Shown: positions 15,757-24,598 of the stretch, in pieces | Numbering within the stretch: position 1 is the first letter of the stretch | Layout: each line of letters opens with the position of its first letter | Position numbers and translations under genes: made by a program | Assembly: GCF_028416635.1 (NCBI RefSeq) | Contig: NZ_CP114013.1 | Coordinates: forward strand, 1,364,001 to 1,428,000 | Source of the DNA: Baekduia alba | Lineage (GTDB): Bacteria; Actinomycetota; Thermoleophilia; Solirubrobacterales; Solirubrobacteraceae | Direction: 5' to 3' | DNA length: 64,000 nucleotides | Notes under the pieces: generated by a model | What the model saw: the letters and a program-made list of their open reading frames with translations, nothing else | Databases searched by the model: none | Told to the model about the DNA's origin: nothing

Positions 15757-16860
15757 ATGTCAGTAGTTGAACTTCAGGAACTCGAGGAGATCAAGGGCCT
15801 CCTGGCGCGTGGCCAGGTGACCGGCGTCTTGACGTTCGCGGAGATCGCCACCGCCGTCTCGGAGCTGGATCTCGACGAGTCGGACGTCGAAGACCTGCAC
15901 GGCTTCCTCGAGAAGAGCGAGATCGAGCTGGTGGAGGAGATCGACCCCGCGTCGACCGCCGCCAACGAGGTCGAGCGCGCGCCCGACAAGCGCACGCGCC
16001 GGAAGACGCAGAAGGCGCTGGACCTGCGCCCGGACATGACGACCGACTCCCTTCAGCTGTTCCTGAAGGACATCGGCAAGGTCCGGCTGCTCACGGCCCA
16101 GGAGGAGGTCGACCTCGCCAAGCGCATCGAGCGCGGCGACCTCGACGCCAAGCAGAAGATGGTCGAGTCCAACCTGCGCCTGGTCGTCTCGATCGCCAAG
16201 AACTACCGCAACCAGGGCCTGCCGTTCCTGGACCTGATCCAGGAGGGCACGCTCGGCCTGGTCCGCGCGGCGGAGAAGTTCGACTACCGCAAGGGCTTCA
16301 AGTTCTCCACGTACGCGACCTGGTGGATCCGCCAGGCGATCGCGCGCGCCCTGGCCGACAAGGCGCGGACGATCCGCATCCCGGTCCACGTCGTCGAGAA
16401 GCTCAACAAGATCGGCCGCGCCGAGCGCAAGCTGGTCACCGAGCTGGGCCGCGAGCCCACCGCGGAGGAGATCGCCGAGGTCACCGGCATCGACCCCGAA
16501 GAGGTCGACTCGATCAAGCGCTCCGCGCAGGCCCCGGTCTCGTTGGAGAAGCCGGTCGGCGACGAGGAGGAGTCGGAGTTCGGCCAGTTCATCGCCGACG
16601 AGCGCGCCGAGTCGCCCTACGAGCGCGCCGCCGAGATCCTGACCAAGGAAGCGCTGCGCGAGGCGCTGGAGAACCTCTCCTACCGCGAGCGCCGCGTCCT
16701 CGAGCTCCGCTACGGCCTCGGGGGGGAGCACCCCCGCACGCTGGACGAGGTGGGCCGCACGTTCAACGTGACGCGCGAGCGCATCCGCCAGATCGAGAAC
16801 CAGTCGCTGAAGAAGCTGCAGTCCCTCGCGGAGGCCCAGAAGCTGCGGGACGTGGCCTGA
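15757..16860 (+). CDS. rpoD: Principal RNA polymerase sigma factor (sigma-70, RpoD/SigA)
   Basis: 367 residues with all principal-sigma regions. There is a short acidic region 1.1, then region 1.2 ([19 protein letters not shown]), region 2 ([29 protein letters not shown] then [13 protein letters not shown]), region 3 ([20 protein letters not shown]) and region 4 ([15 protein letters not shown] and [17 protein letters not shown] with the -35-reading helix). This subunit directs housekeeping transcription and would read the TANNNT boxes seen through the window. Its own promoter region carries a CRP-like site. Confidence 0.97.
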   Translation: MSVVELQELEEIKGLLARGQVTGVLTFAEIATAVSELDLDESDVEDLHGFLEKSEIELVEEIDPASTAANEVERAPDKRTRRKTQKALDLRPDMTTDSLQLFLKDIGKVRLLTAQEEVDLAKRIERGDLDAKQKMVESNLRLVVSIAKNYRNQGLPFLDLIQEGTLGLVRAAEKFDYRKGFKFSTYATWWIRQAIARALADKARTIRIPVHVVEKLNKIGRAERKLVTELGREPTAEEIAEVTGIDPEEVDSIKRSAQAPVSLEKPVGDEEESEFGQFIADERAESPYERAAEILTKEALREALENLSYRERRVLELRYGLGGEHPRTLDEVGRTFNVTRERIRQIENQSLKKLQSLAEAQKLRDVA

Positions 16861-16929
16861 TACACGGCCCAGAGGGCCGCGATCAGGTCGCGCGTGTTCG
16901 CCCAGGGGGCGAAACCCGCACCGCCTTTG

Positions 16930-16952
16930 GAAGGCCCGCTCCGGCGGCCTTC
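16930..16952 (+). terminator. Hairpin terminator after rpoD
   Basis: GAAGGCC (16930-16936) and GGCCTTC (16946-16952) form a 7-bp stem with a 9-nt loop, 70 bp after the rpoD stop. There is no clear T-tract. Confidence 0.45.
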
Positions 16953-17028
16953 TGCGTTCGCTCCGCGTTTCGTCCACCAGACGCGTTGCAGCGCTACACC
17001 CGACCGCGGCGCGTCCGATCACACGGAC

Positions 17029-18186
17029 GTGTCCTTCGATCTTCACCGTGCCCTGAGCAAGCTCATCGAGCTGCACGGCTCCGACCTGCACCTCAAGGTC
17101 CCGTCGCAGCCGCTCTGCCGCGTCGACGGCGATCTCGTCCCGATCCCCGGCGCGGAGCCGCTCGCCGCGGAGGACACCGACGGCGCCGTCCGCATGATGC
17201 TCGGCGACGACTCCGTCAAGCTCGCCGAGTTCGACAGCGACGGCGAGGTCGACTTCGCCTACGCCGTCGCCGGCCTGGCCCGCTTCCGCGTCAACGCGTT
17301 CCGCCAGCGCGGCTCGGTCTCGCTGGTCATGCGCGCGATTCCGTACGGCATCAAGACGATCGAGGAGCTCGACCTCCCGCCGGTCATCCGCGAGCTGGCC
17401 GAGGAGGAGCGCGGCATCGTCCTGCTCACCGGCACGACCGGCTCGGGCAAGTCGACGACGCTCGCGTCGATGATCGACCACATCAACTCGACCCGGGCGC
17501 GGCACGTCGTGACGATCGAGGACCCGATCGAGTTCCTGCACGTCGACAAGCGCTCGGTGATCAACCAGCGCGAGATCGGCATGGACACCCAGAACTTCAA
17601 GTCCGCCCTGCGCCGCGTCCTGCGCCAGGACCCGGACGTGATCCTCATCGGCGAGATGCGCGACGAGGAGACGGTCCAGACCGCGCTGAGCGCGGCGGAG
17701 ACCGGCCACCTCGTCTTCTCCACCGTCCACACCGTGGACGCCGCCGAGACCGTCAACCGCCTGATCGAGTTCTTCCCGCCGCACATGCACAACCAGGTGC
17801 GCGCGATGATCGCCGGCACGCTGAAGGGCGCGGTCTCCCAGCGCCTGGTCCCGACGTCCGACGGCAAGGGCCGCGTCGCCGTGTGCGAGGTGCTGCGCAT
17901 GACCGGCCGGGTCAAGGACATGATCATGGACCCGCAGCAGACCGGCAAGCTCCCCGAGGTCATCGCCGACGGCGGCTACTACGGGATGCAGACCTTCGAC
18001 CAGGCGTTGTTCCATCACCTGAAGGCCGGCCGGATCTCGATGGACGAGGCGATGCAGTTCGCGTCCTCGCCGCACGACTTCAAGCTGCTCGTCGCCGCCG
18101 ACGGCCGCAAGGGCACGACGATGGACGACCTCACCCAGGCCGAGGACCAGCGCGACACGCCGCAGCACGGCTCGGCGCTGCGCTAG
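17029..18186 (+). CDS. pilT: PilT-family twitching motility ATPase
   Basis: 385 residues from the chosen GTG. An N-terminal PAS-like domain (LSKLIELHGSDLHLKVPSQP) is followed by the RecA-like core: Walker A TGTTGSGKSTTLASMI, Asp box (HVVTIEDPIEFLH), Walker B DVILIGEMRDEET and the His box TGHLVFSTVHTVDA. These hexameric ATPases drive type IV pilus retraction. No other pil gene is in the window, so partners must lie elsewhere, or the protein serves a different type IV filament. The longer frame from 16894 is rejected because those residues are arginine/proline-rich and non-conserved in style. Confidence 0.93.
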   Translation: MSFDLHRALSKLIELHGSDLHLKVPSQPLCRVDGDLVPIPGAEPLAAEDTDGAVRMMLGDDSVKLAEFDSDGEVDFAYAVAGLARFRVNAFRQRGSVSLVMRAIPYGIKTIEELDLPPVIRELAEEERGIVLLTGTTGSGKSTTLASMIDHINSTRARHVVTIEDPIEFLHVDKRSVINQREIGMDTQNFKSALRRVLRQDPDVILIGEMRDEETVQTALSAAETGHLVFSTVHTVDAAETVNRLIEFFPPHMHNQVRAMIAGTLKGAVSQRLVPTSDGKGRVAVCEVLRMTGRVKDMIMDPQQTGKLPEVIADGGYYGMQTFDQALFHHLKAGRISMDEAMQFASSPHDFKLLVAADGRKGTTMDDLTQAEDQRDTPQHGSALR

Positions 18187-18267
18187 GCAAGTGATCGACC
18201 CCTAAGGGTCGGCGTACGGCTATCCGCCTTGCCGGTCCGGCGACGGTCCGGGAGGGTGGATGTCGAC

Positions 18268-18975
18268 ATGCAGACGACACTGGCGCAGTACAACGAGACG
18301 CAGTCGACCGACTCCTTCACGCTTCAGAACTCGAAGCTGCTGAAGGTCTCGCTCACCGGCAACACCATCCAGGCCAAGATCGGCTCGATGGTCGCCTACC
18401 AGGGCGACGCGAGCTTCGAGCACGCCGGCTCCGGCGGCATGAGCCGCATGCTCAAGAAGGCCGTCACCGGCGAGGGCCAGGACCTGATGAAGATCTCGGG
18501 CACCGGCGAGGTCTTCCTGGCCGACCAGGCCCAGGACGTCCACCTCGTCTACATCGAGGGCGAGAAGATCACGGTCAACGGCCCCAACCTGCTCGCTTTC
18601 GACGCGGACATCGACTGGGACATCGAGCGCGTCCAGGGCGCCAGCTCGATGATGGGCGGCGGCCTTTACAACACGTCGCTGAAGGGCACCGGCTGGGTCG
18701 CGATCCTGTCCGACGGCCCGCCCGTCCTGCTCAACGTCGCCAGCGCGGCGACCTACGCCGACGCGCAGGCCGCGATCACCTGGTCGGAGGGCGTGACGAC
18801 CGCGCTGCGGACCGACTTCAAGATGAAGAACCTGATCGGCAAGTCGTCGGGCGAGAGCGTGCAGATGGCGTTCCAGGGCACCGGCTGGGTGCTCGTGCAG
18901 CCGTCCGAGGGCCGCGTCTCGGCGGGTCCGACGAACGGCAGCGGCGGCGGCTTGGGCAACCTGCTGGGCGGCTGA
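18268..18975 (+). CDS. AIM24 family protein
   Basis: 235 residues matching the AIM24/TRAP-like beta-barrel family. Visible features are a short N-terminal strand followed by KVSLTGNTIQAKIGSMVAYQGDASF, the GTGEVFLADQAQDVHLVYIEGE turn, and the C-terminal NLIGKSSGESVQMAFQGTGWVLVQPSEGR. Function in bacteria is poorly defined. ATG 18268 is chosen; an in-frame GTG at 18256 is possible, but the GGGAGGG site fits the ATG better. It stands alone between pilT and the HxlR gene. Confidence 0.85.
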   Translation: MQTTLAQYNETQSTDSFTLQNSKLLKVSLTGNTIQAKIGSMVAYQGDASFEHAGSGGMSRMLKKAVTGEGQDLMKISGTGEVFLADQAQDVHLVYIEGEKITVNGPNLLAFDADIDWDIERVQGASSMMGGGLYNTSLKGTGWVAILSDGPPVLLNVASAATYADAQAAITWSEGVTTALRTDFKMKNLIGKSSGESVQMAFQGTGWVLVQPSEGRVSAGPTNGSGGGLGNLLGG

Positions 18976-19003
18976 GCCCAGCAGGGAGAGGCGCTTCAGT
19001 CGG

Positions 19004-19009
19004 TATAGT
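19004..19009 (+). promoter_or_regulatory. -10 box TATAGT for the HxlR gene
   Basis: TATAGT, the closest match to the consensus -10 in the window, ends 9 nt before the ATG at 19019. The transcript is probably leaderless. Confidence 0.55.
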
Positions 19010-19018
19010 CATGGGCGA

Positions 19019-19402
19019 ATGCCCGTAGATCCCACGTGTCCTGTCTGCCAGACGGCGGACATCATCTGCGGGAAGTGGACCCTCTTGCTGATCCGCGATC
19101 TCGCAGAGGGCCACTCCCGCTTCTGCGAGCTCGAGAGGTCGCTGAGCGGCATCTCGCCGCGGACCCTCTCGCTACGCCTCCGCGCGCTGGAGGAGGAGGG
19201 CATCGTCGAGCGGCACACGTTCGGCGAGGTCCCGCCGCGGGTCGAGTACTCGCTGACGCCGAAGGGCGTCGCGCTGCTGCCGATCATCGAGGACATGCGG
19301 TCCTACGGCTCGACGTGGCTGGGCGCCGAGTGCGCGTCCGAGCCGGCGCAGCACGAGCCGGCGCAGCACGAGCCGGCGCAGGTCGAGCCGGTCGCGGTCT
19401 AG
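19019..19402 (+). CDS. HxlR-family winged-helix transcriptional regulator
   Basis: 127 residues. CPVCQTADIICGKWTLLLIRDL, then FCELERSLSGISPRTLSLRLRALEEEGIVER and YSLTPKGVALLPIIEDM form the canonical HxlR winged helix with its N-terminal Cys, which in some members senses reactive electrophiles. The C-terminus is a degenerate five-residue repeat (EPAQH, EPAQH, EPAQV) encoded by a 15-bp tandem repeat at about 19340-19385, likely slippage-prone. The regulated gene is not obvious from the context. Confidence 0.9.
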   Translation: MPVDPTCPVCQTADIICGKWTLLLIRDLAEGHSRFCELERSLSGISPRTLSLRLRALEEEGIVERHTFGEVPPRVEYSLTPKGVALLPIIEDMRSYGSTWLGAECASEPAQHEPAQHEPAQVEPVAV

Positions 19403-19624
19403 CGCGGAGGGCGGGCGACGGGCTCCCGACCCGCCGCCGTCGCCTCGTCCAACCAGGCGTACCCCTACGTCCTGTCTCGGGAAGGTCGAAGGCTCCAACG
19501 GCGGTGCGTCCCGGAACTTGCGGTCGTCGTCGCAACCCCGCACCGCCGCTCGGGTTCCGGACTTCCGATGGCATGGAAGCGTGCACGCCTTGCGGCGCGG
19601 GAGGCCCCGGGTAGCCTGGGCCTG

Positions 19625-21346
19625 GTGGACGCCCCGCCGCTCACCCGGCGGCGTGCCCTCGCGCTGGGTGCTGCCGCCGGCCTGTCCTCCGTCGTCACGT
19701 CCGCGGTCCCCGCATGGGCCCGCGGCGCTCGGTCGTCCGTGCGCGGCTTCGGCCTGCGCGTGGGGCGCGACGCCTTCGCGGGCCGCGCCCGCACGACGGG
19801 CGTGCTGCAGGCGCCGGCGCGCTTCGACCTGCTCGGCGTGCTGGGCGCCGACCGCGGCGGCCTGGGCCTGGAGGTCCGGGTGCGCGCGCGGCACGGCACG
19901 TGGTCGCCGTGGGTGCCGCTGGGCGCCGGGCACCACCACCGGCCGGACACGGGGACCGGCGCGCACGCGTCCGATCCCGTCTGGGCGGGCGGCGCCGACG
20001 AGCTGCAGCTGCGCGCCGGGCGCCGGCCGTCGCGGGCGCTCGAGGTGCGCTTCGTCGCGGTGCCGGCGAGCGCGCGGCGCCTCGTGCGACCGGTCCGGGC
20101 GCATGCCGCGCAGGCCGGCGCCCCGCCGACGGTCATCCCGCGCGCCGCGTGGGGCGGCGACGCCGTCCCACCGCGCGCCGACCCGAGCTACGGCGACGTG
20201 CAGGTCGCGTTCGTCCACCACACGGTGTCGGCCAACGACTACGCGCCCGAGGACTCCGCCGGGATCGTGCTGTCGATGGCCAAGTACCACCGCGACACCA
20301 ACGGGTGGAACGACTTGGGCTACAACTTCGTCGTCGACAAGTACGGCCAGGTCTTCGAGGGGCGCGCGGGCGGGATCGACCAGGCGGTCATCGGCGCGCA
20401 GGCGCAGGGCTACAACTCGCACTCGACCGGCATCGCGAACATCGGGACGTTCACCGACGTCGGGCAGACCGACGCCGCGCTGGACGCGATGGCCAAGCTC
20501 ATCGCGTGGAAGCTGCCGCTGCACGGCGCGCCCGTCACGGGCCAGATCGTCCTGACCAGCGGCGGCGGCGAGCTCAACCGCTACAAGTCGGGCACGCCGG
20601 TGACGCTGGAGCGGATCTGCGGCCACCGCGACGGCGACGCGACCGAGTGCCCGGGCAACGCGCTGTACGCGCAGCTGCCGGACCTGCGGCGCCGCGCCCA
20701 GGGGATCGCGCCGGCGATCCCGGTCGCGAGCGTCGCGCTCGACATGTCCGCACCCGCCCAGTCGGTGGTCTACGGCGACGCGCTGGTCGTCAGCGGGACC
20801 TTGCGCCGCGGCGACGGCAGCGCGATCGCCGGTCAGCGCGTCCTGGTCCAGAAGCAGGGCAGGAGCGGCTGGGTCACGCTCGCGCGCGTGCCGTCCGGCG
20901 ACGACGGCGCCTGGAGCGCGAGCATCGCCTGGCGCGCCGCCGGCAAGGTCCGGGCGCGCGCGGCGGTGACGGGCGCGGCGGCCTCGGCGACCGACGGCGT
21001 CCAGGTCGGCTGCACGCCGCTGCTGACGGCCAAGGCGAAGACGACCCGCGTCAAGGCCGGCCGCTCGGTCCCGGTGTCCGGCATCGTCCGACCGCTCGCA
21101 CCGGTCGTCGTGACGATCGAGAAGCAGGGCAGCGACGGCAAGTGGCGCAAGGTCGGCACGACGACGGTCAAGCCACGCCGGACGCAGTTCAAGAGCTCCG
21201 TCGCGCTGAAGCACCCGGGGCTGTACCGGCTCACGCCGCGGACGGGGAGCGGGACCGCGAAGGCGGCGGCCGCGGCGCTGTACGTGCGGGCGGTGCGGAA
21301 GGCGTCCTCGGTGAAGACGGGGTCGTCGGGCGGGACGGCGGCTTAG
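19625..21346 (+). CDS. Secreted N-acetylmuramoyl-L-alanine amidase (PGRP/Amidase_2) with Ig-like domains
   Basis: 573 residues from the GTG at 19625; an upstream ATG at 19568 is in frame. A twin-arginine-type signal (TRRRALALGAAAGLSSVV ending in AWA) leads to a beta-rich domain. An amidase-2/PGRP domain follows, with the zinc His in VAFVHHTVS, the Tyr in LGYNFVVD and the second His in CGHRDGDATECPG. Two C-terminal Ig-like segments follow (about 400-560: VVYGDALVVSGTL and VPVSGIVRPLA). It cleaves the lactyl amide between MurNAc and the stem peptide outside the membrane. A mega-palindrome separates it from a convergent NlpC/P60-like gene. Confidence 0.87.
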   Translation: MDAPPLTRRRALALGAAAGLSSVVTSAVPAWARGARSSVRGFGLRVGRDAFAGRARTTGVLQAPARFDLLGVLGADRGGLGLEVRVRARHGTWSPWVPLGAGHHHRPDTGTGAHASDPVWAGGADELQLRAGRRPSRALEVRFVAVPASARRLVRPVRAHAAQAGAPPTVIPRAAWGGDAVPPRADPSYGDVQVAFVHHTVSANDYAPEDSAGIVLSMAKYHRDTNGWNDLGYNFVVDKYGQVFEGRAGGIDQAVIGAQAQGYNSHSTGIANIGTFTDVGQTDAALDAMAKLIAWKLPLHGAPVTGQIVLTSGGGELNRYKSGTPVTLERICGHRDGDATECPGNALYAQLPDLRRRAQGIAPAIPVASVALDMSAPAQSVVYGDALVVSGTLRRGDGSAIAGQRVLVQKQGRSGWVTLARVPSGDDGAWSASIAWRAAGKVRARAAVTGAAASATDGVQVGCTPLLTAKAKTTRVKAGRSVPVSGIVRPLAPVVVTIEKQGSDGKWRKVGTTTVKPRRTQFKSSVALKHPGLYRLTPRTGSGTAKAAAAALYVRAVRKASSVKTGSSGGTAA

Positions 21347-21349
21347 CGC

Positions 21350-21690
21350 GGGCGAGGTTGGTCTGCAGCGCGTTCGCGCGGGGCGCTGCGCGGCGTGGCT
21401 CGTCCTGGTGGCAGCGCGAGGCGGGCGGTTCGGGGCCGAAGCGTGGGTTCGTCTCGGTCTGTGTCGTCTGGTGTCCCGTATGGGGGCATCAGGCGACATG
21501 GATCCAAGGTTCGGCCCCGAATTGCCCCCTGAACCTGTCCGTTCGGCCCCGAGCCGTCCGCCCGGAGCACGACCAAAAGACGAGCCACACCGACAGCGGT
21601 CGCGCCGCCCCCAACGCCTCCACGCCCTTGATGACAGACGAACCACGCCGCGCAGCGCCAAGGGCGCCGCGCACTGGGCGCCACGAAGGC
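21350..21690. repeat. Mega-palindromic intergenic element, copy 2 (subfamily A, inverted)
   Basis: Fills the gap between the convergent amidase and NlpC/P60-like genes. It is copy 1 in reverse orientation: its right arm, reverse-complemented, follows copy 1's left arm through the GTCGGTGTGGCTCG, TTTTGGTCGTGCTCCGGG and GGACAGGTTCAGGGG blocks. The core hairpin is at 21463-21497 (GTCG, CTGGTG, CCC-GTAT-GGG, CATCAG, CGAC). The left arm has lost about 57 bp between two GTGG tetramers (junction near 21395) relative to copy 1. Confidence 0.8.
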
Positions 21691-21695
21691 CGGCG

Positions 21696-22319
21696 CTACA
21701 GCCCCGCCGGGTGCCGCACCCGGAACCCGCGGCTCGACCGCGCTGCCGCCTGCCAGCGCGTGTTCGCGATCCGCTGGCCGCTCGTGTCGAACCGGAGCCC
21801 CGCGACGATCAGGTACGCGTGCGTCTTGTTGGCGTACACCGAGATCCAGCGGCCGGCGCCGGTGCGGCCCCACAGGCTCAGGCCGGTGGAGTCGAGCGTC
21901 GTGTCCAGCAGCGCCGCCCCGTGCAGCGCGAAGGACACGGAGCCCGAGCAGTCGTAGGCGGTGTCGGCGAAGTCCTTGTGGCCGCCGCCGTACTTGTAGG
22001 GCAACGAGGCGATCTGGTTGCCGGCGGCGATGAGCGTCGCGACCTGCGGCGGCGCGCCGGCGGGGGCGACGGCCTGGCCGTCGGGGCCGACGGTCGCGGC
22101 TGGCAGCGGCGTGGTCGTCGTGCCCGGGACGGTGGTGCTCGCCGGCGCGGTCGCGGTCGGCGCAGACGTCCCTTGGGACGCCTGCGCCTGTGCCGCGGTG
22201 CCGCCGTGTGGAGAGCTCGTGTAGGTGGTGCCGCCCGTCGGGCTGGACGCGCCGGCGCGTGCCGGAAGCACCACGAAGAGCGTGGCGAGGAGGAACGCGA
22301 CAGCGGAGCGACGGGACAT
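21696..22319 (-). CDS. Secreted NlpC/P60-like peptidase
   Basis: 207 residues. A signal peptide (SAVAFLLATLFVVLPARAGA) and a Thr/Ala/Pro-rich linker (about 30-95) precede an NlpC/P60-type domain: LPYKYGGGH, then the catalytic Cys in AYDCSGSVSFAL and the catalytic His in NKTHAYLIVAGLRFDTS. The family cleaves peptide bonds in peptidoglycan stem peptides outside the cell. The domain is compact, and the third polar residue cannot be assigned with confidence. The gene is convergent with the amidase across the palindromic element. Confidence 0.82.
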   Translation of the reverse strand: MSRRSAVAFLLATLFVVLPARAGASSPTGGTTYTSSPHGGTAAQAQASQGTSAPTATAPASTTVPGTTTTPLPAATVGPDGQAVAPAGAPPQVATLIAAGNQIASLPYKYGGGHKDFADTAYDCSGSVSFALHGAALLDTTLDSTGLSLWGRTGAGRWISVYANKTHAYLIVAGLRFDTSGQRIANTRWQAAARSSRGFRVRHPAGL

Positions 22320-22487
22320 CGGCTTGGACCGGTGTTCGGCGCGGCCCCTGCGCGTTCCTCACTTGGGCGCGGCCATGCACGGGCTCGCCACCACAAAGCT
22401 CCAAGTGCGCTGCAAAGCGGGCGGATGGCTTGCAACGGATCGTGCGCGGAAGAGGGAAAGCGGGGTGCGGAGACGAACCGACCCGGC

Positions 22488-23747
22488 ATGCGCAACCGCA
22501 CGCTGCACGCGGCGCTCGCGGCCTTCGCCGAGGAGGCCGCCTTCCAACTCGCGTCCGACGCCGCCGACGGCGCCGAGATCCCGTTCGAGGTCGTCGAGCT
22601 CGGCGGCAGCCGCCGCGAGGCCCCGCTGTACTGCTACCGCCCGCTGACCGCGAGCTTCATCGACGAGCGCCTGTCGATCCTCGGGCGGCTCGCGTCGTTC
22701 GCCCCGGCCGTCCACGCGCTGGCGGCGTGCGGCGGGCTGGACACCTACCTCGTCGCGCGCGGCGAGGCCAACTTCCCGGCCCAGCCGCGGGCGCGCGCCG
22801 AGCAGGCGCTGCGCCACTTCCTGACGCGCGTCTTCGAGGACAGCGGCGACTTCGAGCTGGCGCCCGAGCGGATGGCCCGTGCCTACGACGAGCTCGAGGG
22901 CATGGTCATGGAAGGCCGCGCGCTGACCGAGGTCGTCGCGCCGATCATGGGCCTGGCGCTGAGCTCGCCGGAGATCCCGCTCGGCGAGGGCCTGTCGCTG
23001 GTGCGCGCCGACGCGTGCGACGACGCGCCCGCCGACGCCCGCCGCGAGCGCGAGGACGGCCATCAGGTGGTGCTCGCCCGGCTGACCTGGGAGGCCGCGC
23101 CGGGTGACGAGGCGCCGCTGCGCCACGCGCAGGTCCGCCTGCGCCGGCTGTTGACCGGGCTGCGGCTCTACGACGCGACCGGCTTCGTGCTCGCCCGCAC
23201 CGCCTGGACCCGGACGGGCGGCGGCGCCTGGCAGCCGTTCGCGATCAGCGGCGGCGCGCGCCCGCGCGGCGTCTGCGTCGTGCCGGCGCAGCAGGAGGAC
23301 GAGCTGCGCGCGTTCCTGTCGCTCATCGGCCGGCGCACCCCGCGCTCCGGCGAGTTGGCATGGGCATTGGGTCGCTTCGAGCTGGCGACCGATCGCGCCC
23401 GCCCGTCCGAGGCGTTGACCGACATCCTGCTCGCGCTGCGCGCGCTGCTGGAGCCGGAGGGTCCGCAGACTGGGAGGCTTGCGGGCCGCGTCGCGGCGAT
23501 CTGCGCGCTGCCGGAGTCGCGCGCGACGGTGACCGAGCGCATCGCGCACCTCGTGGCGCTCGAGCGCTCCGTGGTCGCCGGCGTCGCGCCGGAGGACGCG
23601 GCGCTGGAGGATCTCGTCGAGGAGCTGACCGGCTGGCTGCGCGCGCTCCTGCGCGACGTGCTGTGCGGCCACCTGGACTCCGACCTGCGCGCGGTCGCCG
23701 ACGAGATGCTCGCCGAAGAGGACGCGCGCCAGCGGACGATCGTCTAG
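22488..23747 (+). CDS. Large soluble protein of unknown function
   Basis: 419 residues with no signal peptide or membrane helix. It is mixed alpha/beta with a helical C-terminal third (LTDILLALRALLEPEG, then TERIAHLVALERSVVAG and LVEELTGWLRALLRDVLCGHLDSDL) that faintly resembles HEPN/Apea-like helical bundles; this is weak. ATG 22488 is the first start that fits the protein-like part; the open frame upstream runs through the palindromic element and the NlpC gene. The stop overlaps the convergent arginase-fold gene by 4 bp. Function not recognised. Confidence 0.65.
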   Translation: MRNRTLHAALAAFAEEAAFQLASDAADGAEIPFEVVELGGSRREAPLYCYRPLTASFIDERLSILGRLASFAPAVHALAACGGLDTYLVARGEANFPAQPRARAEQALRHFLTRVFEDSGDFELAPERMARAYDELEGMVMEGRALTEVVAPIMGLALSSPEIPLGEGLSLVRADACDDAPADARREREDGHQVVLARLTWEAAPGDEAPLRHAQVRLRRLLTGLRLYDATGFVLARTAWTRTGGGAWQPFAISGGARPRGVCVVPAQQEDELRAFLSLIGRRTPRSGELAWALGRFELATDRARPSEALTDILLALRALLEPEGPQTGRLAGRVAAICALPESRATVTERIAHLVALERSVVAGVAPEDAALEDLVEELTGWLRALLRDVLCGHLDSDLRAVADEMLAEEDARQRTIV

Positions 23748-24598
23748 CGCTGCTCGAGCGCGCGCTTGGCGATGAGCGTCGCGATGGCGTGCGCGGCGGC
23801 GCGGATCGCCCCGGAGCGGTCGCTGCGCGGCTCGTAGGCGGTGAGGGCCGCGGCGATCACCGTGGCGTGGTCGAAGGTCGCGTCGATCGTCGCGAGCACC
23901 CCGTCCAGCGACGGGCCGCCGGCGCACGCGTAGCGGTTGGCGACGCCGATCTCGGTGCCGAGGACGTCGAGGTCGACGTGCAGGTAGACCCGCGTGGGCA
24001 GGGTGGCGAGCGCCGCGGCGTCGAACGTCCGGATGGCGCTGCGCTCGAGGCGTAGGCGTTGGTGGTCGGCGAGGTCGCGGACGCCGACGGCGAGCACGTC
24101 CTCCTCGCGCACCGGCGCGAACCACGGGATCGCGCGGGCGGCCGCCTGCCACGCGCTGCCGGTGAGGATCGAGAGCGCCTGGACGTCCATCGAGCCCGAC
24201 AGGTTGTCCTCGGGCGTGTCGAGGTCGGCGTGCGCGTCGAACCACACGGCGCCGGTCGCCTGCCCGTCGACCGCGGCGCCCGCGACCGTCGCCGCGGCGC
24301 TGATGCAGCCGCCCGACAGGACCAGCGGGAACGCGCCGCGGCGCACCGCGGCGCGGACCGCGCCGGCGTGCGCGCGCAGGAGGTCGAAGATCCTGGTGAC
24401 CTCGCCGCCGGACGGGTCGGCGGCCGGGATGCGCTCCAGCGTGGGCGTCCAGCCGGCGGCCGCCAGGTCGTCGTGCAGCTCCTTGTCGCCGGCCAGCAGC
24501 GAGGCGCCTATGCCCATGCCGAGGTCCGGCGTCCCGAACTCGAACGGCCACGAGATCAGCGCCAGCGGCGGCCAGCGGAACGCGTCGCGGGCGCTCAA
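23744..24598 (-). CDS. Arginase/agmatinase-fold protein with altered metal site
   Basis: 284 residues of the ureohydrolase fold. Metal motifs DAHADLDT and HVDLDVL are intact. The first motif, normally GGDHS, reads SGGCISAA, so the usual His ligand of one manganese is absent, although a Cys is present. Hydrolysis of arginine, agmatine or a formimino compound cannot be assumed. It overlaps the preceding ArsA-like gene by 4 bp (ATGA), so it belongs to a three-gene operon with the two ATPases. What links them is unknown. Confidence 0.75.
   Translation of the reverse strand: MSARDAFRWPPLALISWPFEFGTPDLGMGIGASLLAGDKELHDDLAAAGWTPTLERIPAADPSGGEVTRIFDLLRAHAGAVRAAVRRGAFPLVLSGGCISAAATVAGAAVDGQATGAVWFDAHADLDTPEDNLSGSMDVQALSILTGSAWQAAARAIPWFAPVREEDVLAVGVRDLADHQRLRLERSAIRTFDAAALATLPTRVYLHVDLDVLGTEIGVANRYACAGGPSLDGVLATIDATFDHATVIAAALTAYEPRSDRSGAIRAAAHAIATLIAKRALEQR

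Noticed and set aside
15760-18168. Long antisense frames opposite rpoD, pilT and many other genes
   Set aside because: They are shadows of strong genes in GC-rich DNA, with no family similarity and biased composition (Arg, Ala, Asp, Val).
19340-19385. 15-bp tandem repeat considered as a short CRISPR-like array
   Set aside because: The units are contiguous with no spacers and encode an in-frame EPAQH repeat at the end of the HxlR protein.
22320-22487. Second c-di-AMP riboswitch upstream of the NlpC/P60-like gene
   Set aside because: None of the ydaO hallmark blocks is present in the 168-bp gap on the minus strand.
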